64,000 nt of DNA, taken from Isoetes taiwanensis. Its lineage: Eukaryota > Streptophyta > Lycopodiopsida > Isoetales > Isoetaceae. The notes under the pieces were generated by a model that worked only from the letters and a program-made list of their open reading frames with translations, was not told the DNA's origin and ran no database searches. Location: the NCBI GenBank assembly GCA_021234155.1, contig JAJEKV010000005.1:24505584-24569583 (forward strand), given 5' to 3'. Shown piece after piece: positions 43,030 to 52,749 of this stretch. The translations under genes were made by a program, and so were the position numbers. The stretch's first letter is position 1, and each line of letters starts with the position of its first letter.

Positions 43030-44516
43030 TTCAAGAAACTTCTTAACTTGGGCCGTCCCCTACCGAAAGTGACCCAAGTTCGATGATGCTTGCTGGGCGA
43101 GCCTCCCGGATGGCTCTCACGGGTCTTCTACCCTGCGGTCGGATGTAAGGGCGCGATCAGCGCTAATCTCCCACGGCGTCGGTGGGGATGGCGGAAATCG
43201 AAGAGGTCAAGTGCCATTGCCCTCTTGACTAAAGACAACATAGTCGACATTTCTTTGCTATTCGAGCATGCCCGCGAAGCTTTGAGAGTGCAATCGGCAT
43301 AAACACTCCTTCTTAGCCTCACGGAACTGAACTTGCGGTGGATTACCGCTATTCTCCCATCCATCGGCCGGTGGTAAGTAGTACTGGCGACACTGTCGTT
43401 GTGTGTCGCCGAAGTTTCTCCGCTTGTTTGGCCTCCGGCTCTGTGGCCAGGCGTACTTTCGTCGACCTCTACTTCGGTGAGCTCCCAGTAGTCTTCAATT
43501 GTGCGGTCGAGCCTCGAGGTCGATTCCTTCTCCTTTTGGCAAGGGTGATATTGGAGGACCCGGCATTAGGATACTCGTGGTCTTCCCCACGGATGCCCAT
43601 CTGCTCTTGGAGGCGAGGAACTCCTCCCTCCTGTTGGCAGCTCCGGCTCGTCCATCAATTGCCCGATCTTTGCTATAAGCACGGATGTCGGAGGTCGTCT
43701 CCCACAGTGTAGGTGTCGGACTCCCTCACTTGGAGCGGGGAAGTCGATGCTCCCGGACGATGAAGTCGCCCGAGGTCGGTCTGCGGTGGTGGAGTAGTTC
43801 GTCCAATCAGGCTCCCTCTCCCTACACCGGGGAGGTTACGGATGTCGCCGAGGAGTAGATACTCCTCTCCGTCGATGATGATAGGGGCTAGGCTTGTGAT
43901 GCCTAGCCCAAGTGGGGAGCAACTTCGATGCCTGCTGGCTCTGCTTTCGAAGTTGATCGGCTCCTGCTCTCCTTGGCGCCGTTCTTCGTCAGAGTCGAGC
44001 TCAGGTGTATCCTTCGTCGTCCGAGCTCTTCTTCGTCTTCTCTTGCTTCACGTTCTTGTTGATCGGAGCATTTGCCCTTCCTTACGCTTTCGGCTATGGG
44101 GTCTACCTCCATCGGAGGGATAGAGGTTGCCCCCATCGGGTTCTGCCGGCGGTGGGATAAGAAGATGGCTAGGGCGGTGGTATGAGAAGTACTTGGTCTG
44201 TTGGTCGTCGGGACCATGTAGTCGGGTAGCCTTTGGCGCCTTGTTGGTCAAGTACTTGGCGATGTTGGGGACATCGCCCAAAAACGCCTGAAGGGACGGG
44301 AGGGAGCGAAGTATCCTATGCAAGGGGGACTTGGACAAGGGAGGGTCCTACCCTAGCACGAAATTCCGCTAGCTTTTGCCTATATCTTTGGGGGTTGCGT
44401 TCAGCCCGTAGCTTGGATGTCAATTTCTTTCACAAAGACTTGGAAGATGTCATTGACATGCGCCACCGATGGCATGGGCAGCGGCTGTACCATCGTCCGA
44501 AATCAGCGGTGGCCAT
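43030..44516 (-). pseudogene. Unrecognised extra frame II of G1
   Basis: Start taken at the ATG at 44,516 (MATADFGRWYS), 115 bases downstream of a TATA box; G2 has the same start at 56,286. Readable segments in order: NDIFQVFVKEIDI, ERNPQRYRQKLAEFRARVG, FLGDVPNIAKYLTNKAPKAT with RLHGPDDQQTKYFSYH, a charged segment EREAREDEEELGRRRIHLS, GITSLAPIIIDGEEYLLLGD, and LQEQMGIRG followed by LERLDRTIEDYRSSLG in the G2 counterpart. I recognise no family. A DNA- or RNA-binding or Gag-accessory role is only a guess. Several frame breaks lie in both copies, but at different places. Confidence 0.6.
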
Positions 44517-44630
44517 TGACCTAGCAAGGAAGGGAGTATCAAGCGGATGAGAAGCGCCTCGAGGAGCTGAAAGATCGCCCTAGCAAAGGGGGAGCAAATT
44601 TGCGAGGGTGCCAATTGAGAAATGGGGAAC

Positions 44631-44640
44631 TTATTTATAG
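44631..44640 (-). promoter_or_regulatory. TATA box before extra frame II (G1)
   Basis: The minus strand reads CTATAAATAA, 115 bases upstream of the ATG at 44,516. It is identical at 56,401-56,410 in G2. Two palindromic elements lie 180-440 bases further upstream. Confidence 0.6.
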
Positions 44641-44816
44641 AAAGGGGAAAACCCTAATTTTGGGATAACCTAGATTTTACTGATATTAGGTAATTCTGAT
44701 CTATTAAGGGATGCAATTGCAAGTTTGAAGACTATTTCTAGAGTTTGAGCATGCTAGGGAGATCAACTGAACCTATTGTGCAATTTGGGGATCATTTGGT
44801 GATGACATAGTGCGGG

Positions 44817-44877
44817 GTCTCATCGTTGCCCAACCCGATTTCTAAAATGTAGAAATGCGTCTGGCGACGTGTGAGAC
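44817..44877. promoter_or_regulatory. Nested palindrome, copy 4
   Basis: Outer arms GTCTCA...CGTTGCC and GGCGACGTGTGAGAC, inner palindrome ATTTCTAAAATGTAGAAAT. It is the nearer of the two copies upstream of extra frame II. The G2 equivalent is at 56,587-56,653. Confidence 0.75.
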
Positions 44878-45010
44878 ATGGGTCCTAATTGGGCTAGGAT
44901 TACTCAATTTAGGTGATCTAAGGCTGTAATTCTACTAATCTCATCGAGTTAGGCAGAATTGACCCCTTACTTGGTCAATTTGGAGCTGTTTTGGGCATTT
45001 TTTTTGCATG

Positions 45011-45078
45011 GTCTCACACGTTGCGCCCAGCCCGATTTCTAAAATGTAGAAATCATGTCTGGTAGCGGCGTGTGAGAC
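45011..45078. promoter_or_regulatory. Nested palindrome, copy 3
   Basis: Outer arms GTCTCACACGTTGCGCC and GGTAGCGGCGTGTGAGAC, inner palindrome GATTTCTAAAATGTAGAAATC. It is the farther copy upstream of extra frame II. The G2 equivalent is at 56,787-56,850. Confidence 0.75.
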
Positions 45079-45222
45079 ATCAAATCTCAATTTTGCTCCA
45101 AACTCCAATTTAATTAAAACGAAGGCTAGGGATCGATATCTTGACCTATCTAAACTGGTTTAACACTTTATTTACACAAAATTTTCTTTATATTAACAAA
45201 ATTTTACAGTCATTTACAAGGT

Positions 45223-46496
45223 TCAAGGCCGTTCTCCCTTGATGTGTCTGGCAAGATACATATCTTGCCTCATGAGGGTGACCCTCTTCGCGTGCACGGT
45301 GCAGGCCGTTGAATCTTCAAAATGTTTGACCAAGTGGGCTTCGGCCGCTTCTTGCAAAACACGGCAACATCTCGTACATCACGCGCATGTCAGGTGTTGT
45401 ATTCTTGGATGACTTCGGCGGACCCATTTGGAGCGGCGCCCGGTGTGGAATCAGGAGTCCGTAACTTTTCTGGAAGTGGCGGATCTCCTTGAGTGCCCTG
45501 TCTTCCTCCTGTTTCTTCTTGCTCCTCTTCTTCCCGGGTGCTCGTGGGGCCTTGGGTTTTGGTGGAGGGGGCTTTAGTGTCTGGCTCTTCGTCGGTGTGC
45601 AGCCCGATCGTTCTCACCGGTGCTCTGGTAATAGGTGTTGTAGGCCTCCCACTTCACCATATATGCGTTGTGCTCCCTCATTCTCTTCTCATAGACCTTT
45701 AAGGGGTCTATCCGTGAAGCTTCATTGCGGCCCGTGGGGCCTTGACCCTATCCCCGTCGGAAATGGTGGGGGCTTAGCCACTGCCCGGCCTCCTCACCGC
45801 TCTTGGGCGTGCGCTCGTGCACCTCTTCCTCTGGCAGGGGGCTTTGAAGAGCTTCGCCCGTCGGCGCCCGACCGCGTAGTCTTGGTCAGAATGTCGTCGG
45901 TAGTGGCGGGGTCTCCCCTCCCGGCCCGGCTCGTTGATGGCCAGGTCCTTGGCTCTCTTCCCAACCTTCACCGGCTTCCTCTTACACTGCCTTGATGGCC
46001 TTGGCCCTCCTCTTCTTAGGTCTCCGGCGTCTTCGATCTTTCAATCTACGCTCCGTGGCGCTCCTTGACTTCACCGTACTTGTGGGCCCGGCGTGCTAGG
46101 TCGGCCTCTTCCTCCGGGGTGAGTTCCGGCTGCTTGCTGCTCCTCTCCTACCTGCTCCTCCTGCGGGTGGATCTCATCTGGGGTTGTTGTTGGCCTATGG
46201 GTGGGTTCGCTGTTCCCTCTGCTCCCTCACGTGGGTTGGCGTCCCCTTGGTGTTGCTCCCGCTGCTTTCGCTACGTCTCCTGCCGTTCAATTTCATTGAG
46301 GATCTCGCTCATGGCGTCACGGCCGTCGTCCTCCAAGATCTACGTATGGTGGCTCTGTCCGACCACGATTCCCATTTCGGCGAAGATCGTCGGCGTGGAA
46401 AGCGTTCGAAGAATCCTATGAAAAAGGCGGAGGCCGGCGCTGGAGGATCCGCTTGGCTGGGCTTCCTTGCGATGCTGCTTTGTCGCGGGCCATCAT
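45223..46496 (-). pseudogene. Histone H3/CENH3-like protein encoded by chromovirus G1
   Basis: Minus-strand frame between primer site and gag. The stop is at 45,223; the likely start is 46,496 (MMARDKAASQG), 98 bases after a TATA box. The long N-terminal part is charged: AMSEILNEIERQE, ELTPEEEADLARRAHKYGEV, RRPKKRRAKAIKAV, YEKRMREHNAYMVKWEAYN. A lysine-rich tail (KAPRAPGKKRSKKKQ) leads into ALKEIRHFQKSYGLLIP (about 45,450-45,500), matching the H3 alpha-N helix. VREVIQEYNT follows. The C-terminus [20 protein letters not shown], then [20 protein letters not shown] and GERP, matches H3 alpha2-L2-alphaC (family: [30 protein letters not shown]). LLIP in place of LLIRKLPF, and LMR, resemble plant CENH3. 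Frame breaks lie near 45,300-45,440 and upstream. Histone identity is firm; CENH3 origin is inferred. Confidence 0.85.
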
Positions 46497-46593
46497 TTTT
46501 CGGTTCGTCGATTGGAGCTACTGCGCCGGAAGATCGCCTTGACAATCTGGCGAAGTTCTCGGGAAGAGCGGGAAAAATGGGAGGGGTCGAGTT

Positions 46594-46603
46594 CTATTTA
46601 TAG
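46594..46603 (-). promoter_or_regulatory. TATA box before the histone-like frame (G1)
   Basis: The minus strand reads CTATAAATAG, 98 bases upstream of the proposed start. Palindrome copies at 46,675 and 46,862 lie further upstream, giving the same arrangement as before extra frame II. Confidence 0.6.
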
Positions 46604-46674
46604 GGCCAATTTTAGGTCAACTTTTAAACTACCTTTTGGGTTGTCTAAGGCATCTAGAACACTTAATTAAGCAA

Positions 46675-46740
46675 GGTCTCACGCGTTCGCCCGGCCCGAT
46701 TCCTAGAATCTAGAAACTGTCTGGTGGCGGCGTGTGAGAC
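46675..46740. promoter_or_regulatory. Nested palindrome, copy 2
   Basis: GTCTCACGCGTTCGCC and GGCGGCGTGTGAGAC arms around GATTCCTAGAATCTAGAAAC, a more diverged inner palindrome that still pairs. Confidence 0.72.
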
Positions 46741-46861
46741 ATGGTGGGGCCCACTATTAAATTAACATGTAACATGCTAAATCTACTAATTCTTAGCTTA
46801 AATTTAGAATTATCAAGGTATTTTCTTTGTAATTTACAACTTTTTGGTGTCAAAATTTGAA

Positions 46862-46926
46862 TGTCAAGACGTTAGCTTGACCCGATTTCTAAAATGTAGA
46901 AATCGTCCGGCGCGACGTGTGAGACC
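46862..46926. promoter_or_regulatory. Nested palindrome, copy 1
   Basis: Left arm partly decayed (GTCAAGACGTTAGC), inner palindrome GATTTCTAAAATGTAGAAATC, and right arm GGCGCGACGTGTGAGAC intact. Confidence 0.7.
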
Positions 46927-47122
46927 ACCCTACTTTTTGGATGTTGGCTCATCAATTTTTTAGTCTTTTTACGTTTCTATTCTTTTTAAGCATTTACTAG
47001 CTTAGCATAAACTACAAAAATGAGAAAAAAAATTTTCTCATTTTTTCGAGGTTTGAGGATCCTATCAAGTTAGTGCTACTTGGGAACATGGCGGTGCTTT
47101 GCTCTTGGTCTCCAAGAACATA
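46927..47122 (-). other. Leader of G1 between primer site and first palindrome
   Basis: A short untranslated stretch. I see no reading frame or motif beyond an AT-rich run near 46,960-47,045. Confidence 0.5.
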
Positions 47123-47133
47123 GCTCGATACCA
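47123..47133 (-). other. Primer-binding site, initiator-tRNA-Met type (G1)
   Basis: The minus strand reads TGGTATCGAGC next to the LTR end. The common plant site is TGGTATCAGAGC. The single difference is CAG read as CG, the same type of change seen throughout this half of the window. Confidence 0.75.
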
Positions 47134-48942
47134 GCGTGGCGTCCCCTACTGCATTATCACGGTGCACTCACCGTATACAACCGTGAGTTCATCCCCATAC
47201 CCGACTCCGTGCCAATCTGGGGGCCCTCCACATGACACCAAGAACCGTAGCGGGTTCCGGTGGGAAGAGTGGAAGGGTCATTGCACCGATCTCCCTCGGG
47301 GCCTACCTAGCTGGGAAGCGTAAACATACATGTCATTAGCACATACATCAACATCATATGACCATCGCGAAGGATGGTCCTCCACATATCTGCATAGACA
47401 AAGATCGGCCCACATCACATAGGGAATCCTACCCAAGGCTCGCATACGGGGATGGACCGACAAGCTTGGGTCTCGAGTTCATTGCGCATGAAATTCATGG
47501 CAATGGATTTGGGCTGGCATAAGAACATGGCCTAGGGTTGTCCACTCCATCCGCCCCTCCTGGCATTACACTTTGCGGATGGGTTGAAGAACCGGGGTTG
47601 GGCCCGTGCTTCTGCTTAGGGATCATAGCCAAAGGGGCTATAGCCAGGTTACATCTCCCCAGCACCGATGAGGCAGGTAGGGAGGTTTCTCTCCCACCGG
47701 ATGATCAATGCCATAGCGAGTGGACTAGAGGACACCAACTGTCAGGTACTTTCGACTTTAACCCACTTGAAGGGAACTACCACCCCGTCAGGTCCAGGCC
47801 ACGTGCGGCACACTGCGCACGTGAGGACCTCGGCTGAAACCGGGTGGCCGTGCCGCCGCGGCTTCTTGTCCCCAGCGGGTGTCGAACTCATACTCGTGGT
47901 GCACGCAGGTCCACGAGTATTAAGCGCTTAATCTGCTTGAGTGCTCTCGGGTAGACTTAGACTTTACATCAGAGAGCAACCGCTATGGACCGCGACCACC
48001 CTTATCACCGGTCGACCCCTAAGAAACAACACAAAGGGCTCTTGTATGCAGGCGCATCTACAAGTGTGCTAGAGAGGCTACTCTAGGAGCATCAACTACA
48101 AAGCTTTAGGTCTCTACCCCTTCCCAATACAAGGAGTTCTGAGAGATACATCATCCATATACATCACGGAAGAACTAAAGAACAAGATCTAATCTATATC
48201 ATAGAGTTAGGTTCTTTAGTTAGAGTCTGCCATATCTAGAGTTCTAGAGGGCTGCTATGGGCAATCTAATAGGCTAAACCCTTGATTCAATGCCTAAAAT
48301 AGGGTTTAGACTATCTAATTGGCCAAATACCGATCCATGAGGGGCTCCTCGACTGAGCTCGACCATCCTCATTTGAAACATTTCGAATCTCGAGAAACTA
48401 AGGATGTAATTCTCCCAAGCGAGTGCGGGATGCGTTTTTTTGTTGAGGCAGCCAAGACAGAGTTCTGAAACCCTAAAATCGAAAATTAGGTTAGTTAGGG
48501 TTTCCTACCCTATATAGACAAGGGGGGTGGCTAGGGTTTCCAATTATCCCCTTTTGGCATGTGGGATAATTGGTAATGGGCCCACTTGCCTTTAAGGGCT
48601 AGGTGGCCAAATGTGCCCACATGGAATGTGTGCACCCAAATGTGCTCACATGGAAATGTGTGCACATTAATGAATGTGTACATTGGGAAAATGTGCACAT
48701 TACTTGCACCTATGGGTATGGCCCACTTGGCATCAAGTGGCCACATGGAAATGTGTGCCCACATTAATGTGTACATTGGAAAATGTGCACATTAATACTA
48801 ATGCACATTCTTAGCAAGTTGCCCCCTAGGGCTACCCACTTGGCTATACGTTGGCGTACACGTCAATCGGGGTGGCGTAATGCGGCGTGGCGTGGCGATT
48901 ATAATATACGTCCCGGGAGTGTATACCGTCTTTGGGCGTCAC
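47134..48942 (-). repeat. Shared LTR of the G1/G2 chromovirus tandem, about 1.81 kb
   Basis: On the minus strand it begins TGTGACGCCCAAAG at 48,942, directly after a polypurine tract, and ends about GGGGACGCCACGC at 47,134, directly before the primer site. The matching ends TGTGACGCC and GGCGTCCC-type sequence are imperfect terminal inverted repeats. A TATA-like CTATATAGGG lies at about 48,510-48,518, giving a U3 of about 430 bp. U3 contains degenerate repeats of ATGTGCACATTAATG and GTGTACATTGG (48,600-48,800). PPT on one side and PBS on the other show it serves both units. Confidence 0.82.
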
Positions 48943-48957
48943 ATTCTCCCCACCTTG
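48943..48957 (-). other. Polypurine tract of G2
   Basis: The minus strand reads CAAGGTGGGGAGAA directly before TGTGACGCC. A second, nearly identical tract (CCAAGGTGGGGAGAA) lies at about 48,989-49,003, so the priming site for plus-strand DNA is doubled. Confidence 0.75.
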
Positions 48958-49003
48958 AAATGATCTTTGTCAGCGGCATGATCGTGGTTCTCCCCACCTT
49001 GGA

Positions 49004-49889
49004 ATCTTCCTAACCGCAATCAACCCGATGCATACGATATACTCCTATAATACTTACACATTTATTACAATTACCTCAAGGTAATATTTTTATGACATTA
49101 CTACATCATTATATTATGAAATAACTTATCAATTCCGCGACATTACTAGACAAATTACTCCAAACACGGCTTAACATTACGATTAAGTTTATCAAAATTT
49201 AAAATTAACGTTCGAGGCACTCTTCATTCCTTGCAACACATTCCAACAAAATTTGTGTTGCAAGTCTTAAATAGGCTTCGACCTCCTTGCCCTCGGGGCT
49301 CTCTCGGCTGCCTGGTCGACACTACGTTAGTACCATTTAATTATTAATTAAAATTTTTGGTTATATGGTGACCACCCCACCTATCTACATGGATGCATGG
49401 CTAATCTCGGCATAGGAAGAGGGTGAATCTTCCATTATGGCGCGGAGAAGCGCCTACATGCCTATATGCGCTCATGCCTACACCTCTAGTTGCCCGCGTG
49501 GAGGATATCCTTCGGCGTGGGTACATTGAAAGGATAGATTCCTCCTATCAAAGCATATATGGGGCTAAAGGTGCTTTTCCTATCAATGCATTCCTCAATG
49601 ACCTCCTTTCTCTCGAGGTCGTCTACTCCGTGGGGCAGTAGACTTTCTAATCTACCTTCCACTTCGCAAAGCGGAACGCGGTCATGCCTACATTGACATT
49701 ACACCCGCCCTAGAGATCGCGTAGTGGTCCCATCATCGGTAACACGCATGCGACCCATACCAAGCGCGGTGGCATCGCGGAGATTAATCTTAATTATACA
49801 AGAATTAACCTACACAAATCGACATGCAGCCGATTTCTTGGAGATGACCTTGCCGTCCCATTGGTCCATAAACCGCGGGTCTTGCTTTA
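49004..49889 (-). other. 3' region of G2 between chromodomain and polypurine tract
   Basis: Mostly AT-rich sequence to about 49,400, then GC-richer sequence. I see no supported gene. Open frames on either strand are short and without recognisable motifs. Confidence 0.5.
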
Positions 49890-50110
49890 CTAAATCTTTC
49901 TTAAGTACCCCGTCGCGTCTTCCAGCGGTAAGTGTTTCCACTTGACCAAATCTTTGGAGGAATTCGATCTCCTCGTTTTCTTGAAAGCTTTATCAAGAAT
50001 CAATTTCGAAACTATTTCATTTGTTCCTCGGTCATCATTTCCGGCGTTGGCGAATCCAAGACTTAAATGCGGATTTGGGGTATGCCTCTTCAACAAACTC
50101 ACGTGGAAGA
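49890..50110 (-). pseudogene. Chromodomain of G2 integrase
   Basis: HVSLLKRHTPNPHLSLG is the usual end of the chromoviral integrase. Next come EIVSKLILDKAFKKTRR and DLVKWKHLPLEDATGYLRKI, matching the chromodomain pattern (ILDRR...YLVKWKGLP...ATWE). It would bind histone tails and steer integration to chromatin. It is one base out of frame with the integrase body. The W of the ATWE segment is not seen. Confidence 0.85.
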
Positions 50111-50159
50111 CCTTATGAATCTTTAGGTGTCTTTGGCAAGTCTAGCTTGTAGGCTTGAT

Positions 50160-51150
50160 TGCCTAGTTTCTCGACTATTACGAAGGTCCGACCCACCTTG
50201 GAGCAAGCTTCTTGCAATTGCCGATCCCGAGCCGCTGCTTCACCTTAATCTTGAGCCAAACATCATCTCCAACCCGAACTCTCTTCTTGTTCGATGCTTG
50301 TCGGCGATGCTCTTTTGGCGACTTCTTCTTGGCGCTAGCGGATAGCCCACGAACTTCCTCTACAAGGCCGCCGCATATCGGCCAACATCTGGCTGCGAAA
50401 CTTCCACTTTTGACACGGGGTTGTGCCAAATTGTGCGGAGTTAAACAGCGATAGCGTAATTGATCATAAGCGGCGACATTTGGGATGATTCTGCTTGGTG
50501 CTATTGTATGCAAACTCCACCAAGTGAATAAATTCTTCCCACATCCCTTGCTTATTCGGACATAGTTTAGAGTAGCATGTCCTCTAAAATCCTGTTGGTC
50601 CGCTCCTCCGTCGGCCATCCGTCTCGAGGATGATATGCCGTGCTCATGGATAGCTTTGTGCGGATCGTCATAAAGAGGTCTTGCCAAAAGGCACTCATGA
50701 ACGGATCCACAATGGGAGATGATCTCCCTTGGCATGCCATGAAGCCCGAAGATCTCTTTGGTGAAGAGCTTTCTTTGTATCCATGGTCGTATCGTGGTTA
50801 CGCAAGGCACAAAATGTGCCATCTTCGACAACTTGTCGACCACTACCATTAAGGCATCCTTGCCTCTCATCGCGTCCTTGGGAGTCCCTGTGATGAAATC
50901 CATGCTGATTACCTCCCACTTAGCGTTTGGCACCGCTAATGGCTCTAATGCCCACAGAATTAATTTGCTCGCTTTCGCCGTCTGGCGGCATAAGTGACAT
51001 TCCTTGATGTAGCGAGCTATTTGCTTCTTCATTCACGGCCAATAATAGCTGCGCGACTTTGAAATATGTTTTCATGAATCCCGTGGCGGCTATTGGGCTG
51101 TTATGCGTGTCGTGGAGGATCAACTTCCTTACACGATGATTGTTCACGCA
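50160..51150 (-). pseudogene. Integrase of G2
   Basis: MKKQIARYIKECHLCRQTAK (second half of the HHCC zinc domain), ISMDFITGTP with the first catalytic aspartate, VVVDKLSKMAHFVPC, then KEIFGLHGMPREIISH, after which the D of the usual S-D-R-D motif falls at a frame break. The C-terminal VRVGDDVWLKIKVKQRLGIG and KLAPRWVGPS are clear. It is continuous over 284 codons from 51,032, but the middle appears to run through local frame changes. Confidence 0.85.
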
Positions 51151-51960
51151 CAACTTGTTCTTATGGTATAACAGGTTGCCTTCCTTCTTATAATGCTTGA
51201 AGGCCTCCGCTCTTTATCTGTTCTAGCCTCCTTAGAAAGGCTTGCCCATACCTCCTTGAAATCCACGTCCGTTGGCAAGGACTCTTCAATCCTCTTACCA
51301 AAGTTTGCCGGAGAGCGTCGAAATTGCATTGCAATGCACTCTAGTTGTCGGGGGATGCCTTGAAAGCGCGATCTGCTACCACATTGAGCTTCCAGGCTTG
51401 TAGACTATATGAAAGTCATATTCTTGAGGAACTCCATCCATCTCATTTGCCTCAGATTAAGGTGTGGTTGCGTGAATACATATTGGAGGCTCGATGGTCG
51501 GTATCCAAGCTGGAACTTCCTTCCCAAGAGATAATGCCTCCATATTCTTAATGCCCCGACAACCGCTAAGCAACTCTCGATGCGTGCGTTGGGTGGCGGC
51601 GTCTCGGCGTCGTTCATCTTCACGGAATCATACGCTACCACCGCTCTTCTTGCATAACCGCGCCCTGTAGCTATCTTTTCGCATCTGTTGCTACAAGCTT
51701 ATCTTTCTCCGGGTCGGCGGGGGGTTAAAAGCTGGGGCTGTTGTTAAAGCTTCCTTCAACAATTCAAACCCCTTTTGGGCTTTCTTGTGCCAATGCTCTA
51801 CCCAATCTTTCACCTTCTCGCCCCTCGTCGGGTTTGTTAGCGGGGCTGCTATCTTAGCAAAGTTCTTCCACGAACTTCTGTAGTACCGCTAGGCGAGGAA
51901 ACCGACTTCATGCACATTCTTTGGGTAGCCCTTTGAATGGCGGCCTCAATCTTGGCGGGT
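51151..51960 (-). pseudogene. RNase H and INT-linker region of G2
   Basis: Patches of chromoviral RNase H are readable: VVAYDSVKMNDAETPPPNAR-type sequence, LAVVGALRIWRHYLLGRKFQ, then YVFTQPHLNLRQMRWMEFLK. These match the usual ELLAVV.AL..WRHYLLG and QPDLNQRQARWLE blocks. Frame breaks are frequent. Confidence 0.8.
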
Positions 51961-52660
51961 GCGTTGCGATGCCTTCTGGCGAGATCACATGACCTAGATA
52001 CTCCACCTTTTACATTTGCGAAGTGGCGCCCGACAACTTGGCTGCATTCCTGGCGGTGCCTCTTCAACTTCTCTAGCACTCTTCTCAAGTGTTATGCGTG
52101 CTCTTCAAAGGGATCTGCTATACACCAAAATGTCGTCAAAGAAAACAATCACAAAGGTGTCCGGAAACTCCACGAAGATATCGTTCATGAGCCTCATGAG
52201 CGTTGCGGGGGCATTTGATAAGCCGAAAGGCGTGCGTGAACTCATAATGCCCATACCAGCGTTCGAAGGCGGTCTTATGGATATCTTCTTCCTTTATCAC
52301 GATGCGGTGATATCGACCTTAGGTCGATTTTGGAGAAGATCTTTGCACCTTTGAGCTGATCCATCAAGTCGTCGATCTTGGGAGCGTACTTGTTCTTAAT
52401 GGTGTGCTTATTCTGTCTATAGTCTATGCACATTCTCAAAGATCCATCCTTCTTCTTGACAAAAGAATGGGCTCCAAGCGGCGAGGACGCTAGGTCTAAT
52501 GAAACCTAGGGTCGGCGGCTCCTCGCAGCTTCTTTTTCGGCTCTCGACAACTCACTGTGTTGTCATTCTATATGGAGCCTTACTTGTTGGCTTTGTTCAC
52601 GGTTCGAGTGCTATCTGCGCGCTTTCGACTCCTCTATAAGGAGGAGCTGCTTGATCTCAT
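51961..52660 (-). pseudogene. Reverse transcriptase of G2
   Basis: The minus strand between about 52,360 and 52,126 reads [44 protein letters not shown] and VIVFFDDIL, the catalytic F-F-D-D being typical of chromoviruses. Upstream (about 52,400-52,460) is [19 protein letters not shown]-type sequence. Several frame breaks separate the blocks. Confidence 0.87.
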
Positions 52661-52749
52661 CACGGAAAGAGATCATGGAACTCCGTGATTAATTTGAGAT
52701 ACTTGCCCGGCAACTTGGCGGCCAGCGTTGTCTTCTTTGCTTCCTTCCG

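Noticed and set aside
44300-44516. VNDIFQVFVKEI in extra frame II as a histone H2B alpha2 helix
   Set aside because: Only a short resemblance to H2B FVNDIFERI. The following H2B segments are absent, so I did not call a second histone.
45640-45700. YEKRMREHNAYMVKWEAYN as an HMG box
   Set aside because: Aromatic and basic spacing is suggestive, but the conserved Pro and Trp positions of the three-helix box are not present.
41004-47122. G1 as an integrated DNA virus with its own promoters and a histone
   Set aside because: LTR, primer site, polypurine tract, gag, RT, integrase and chromodomain in the tandem partner show it is a chromovirus.
47800-47930. A tRNA-like stretch (GGGTGTCGAACTCA) near 47,880
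   Set aside because: No matching acceptor or anticodon arms. It lies within the chromovirus LTR.
48531-48795. Frames rich in Met/His/Thr/Val on both strands
   Set aside because: They are translations of the ATGTGCACATTAATG-type tandem repeats in the chromovirus LTR.
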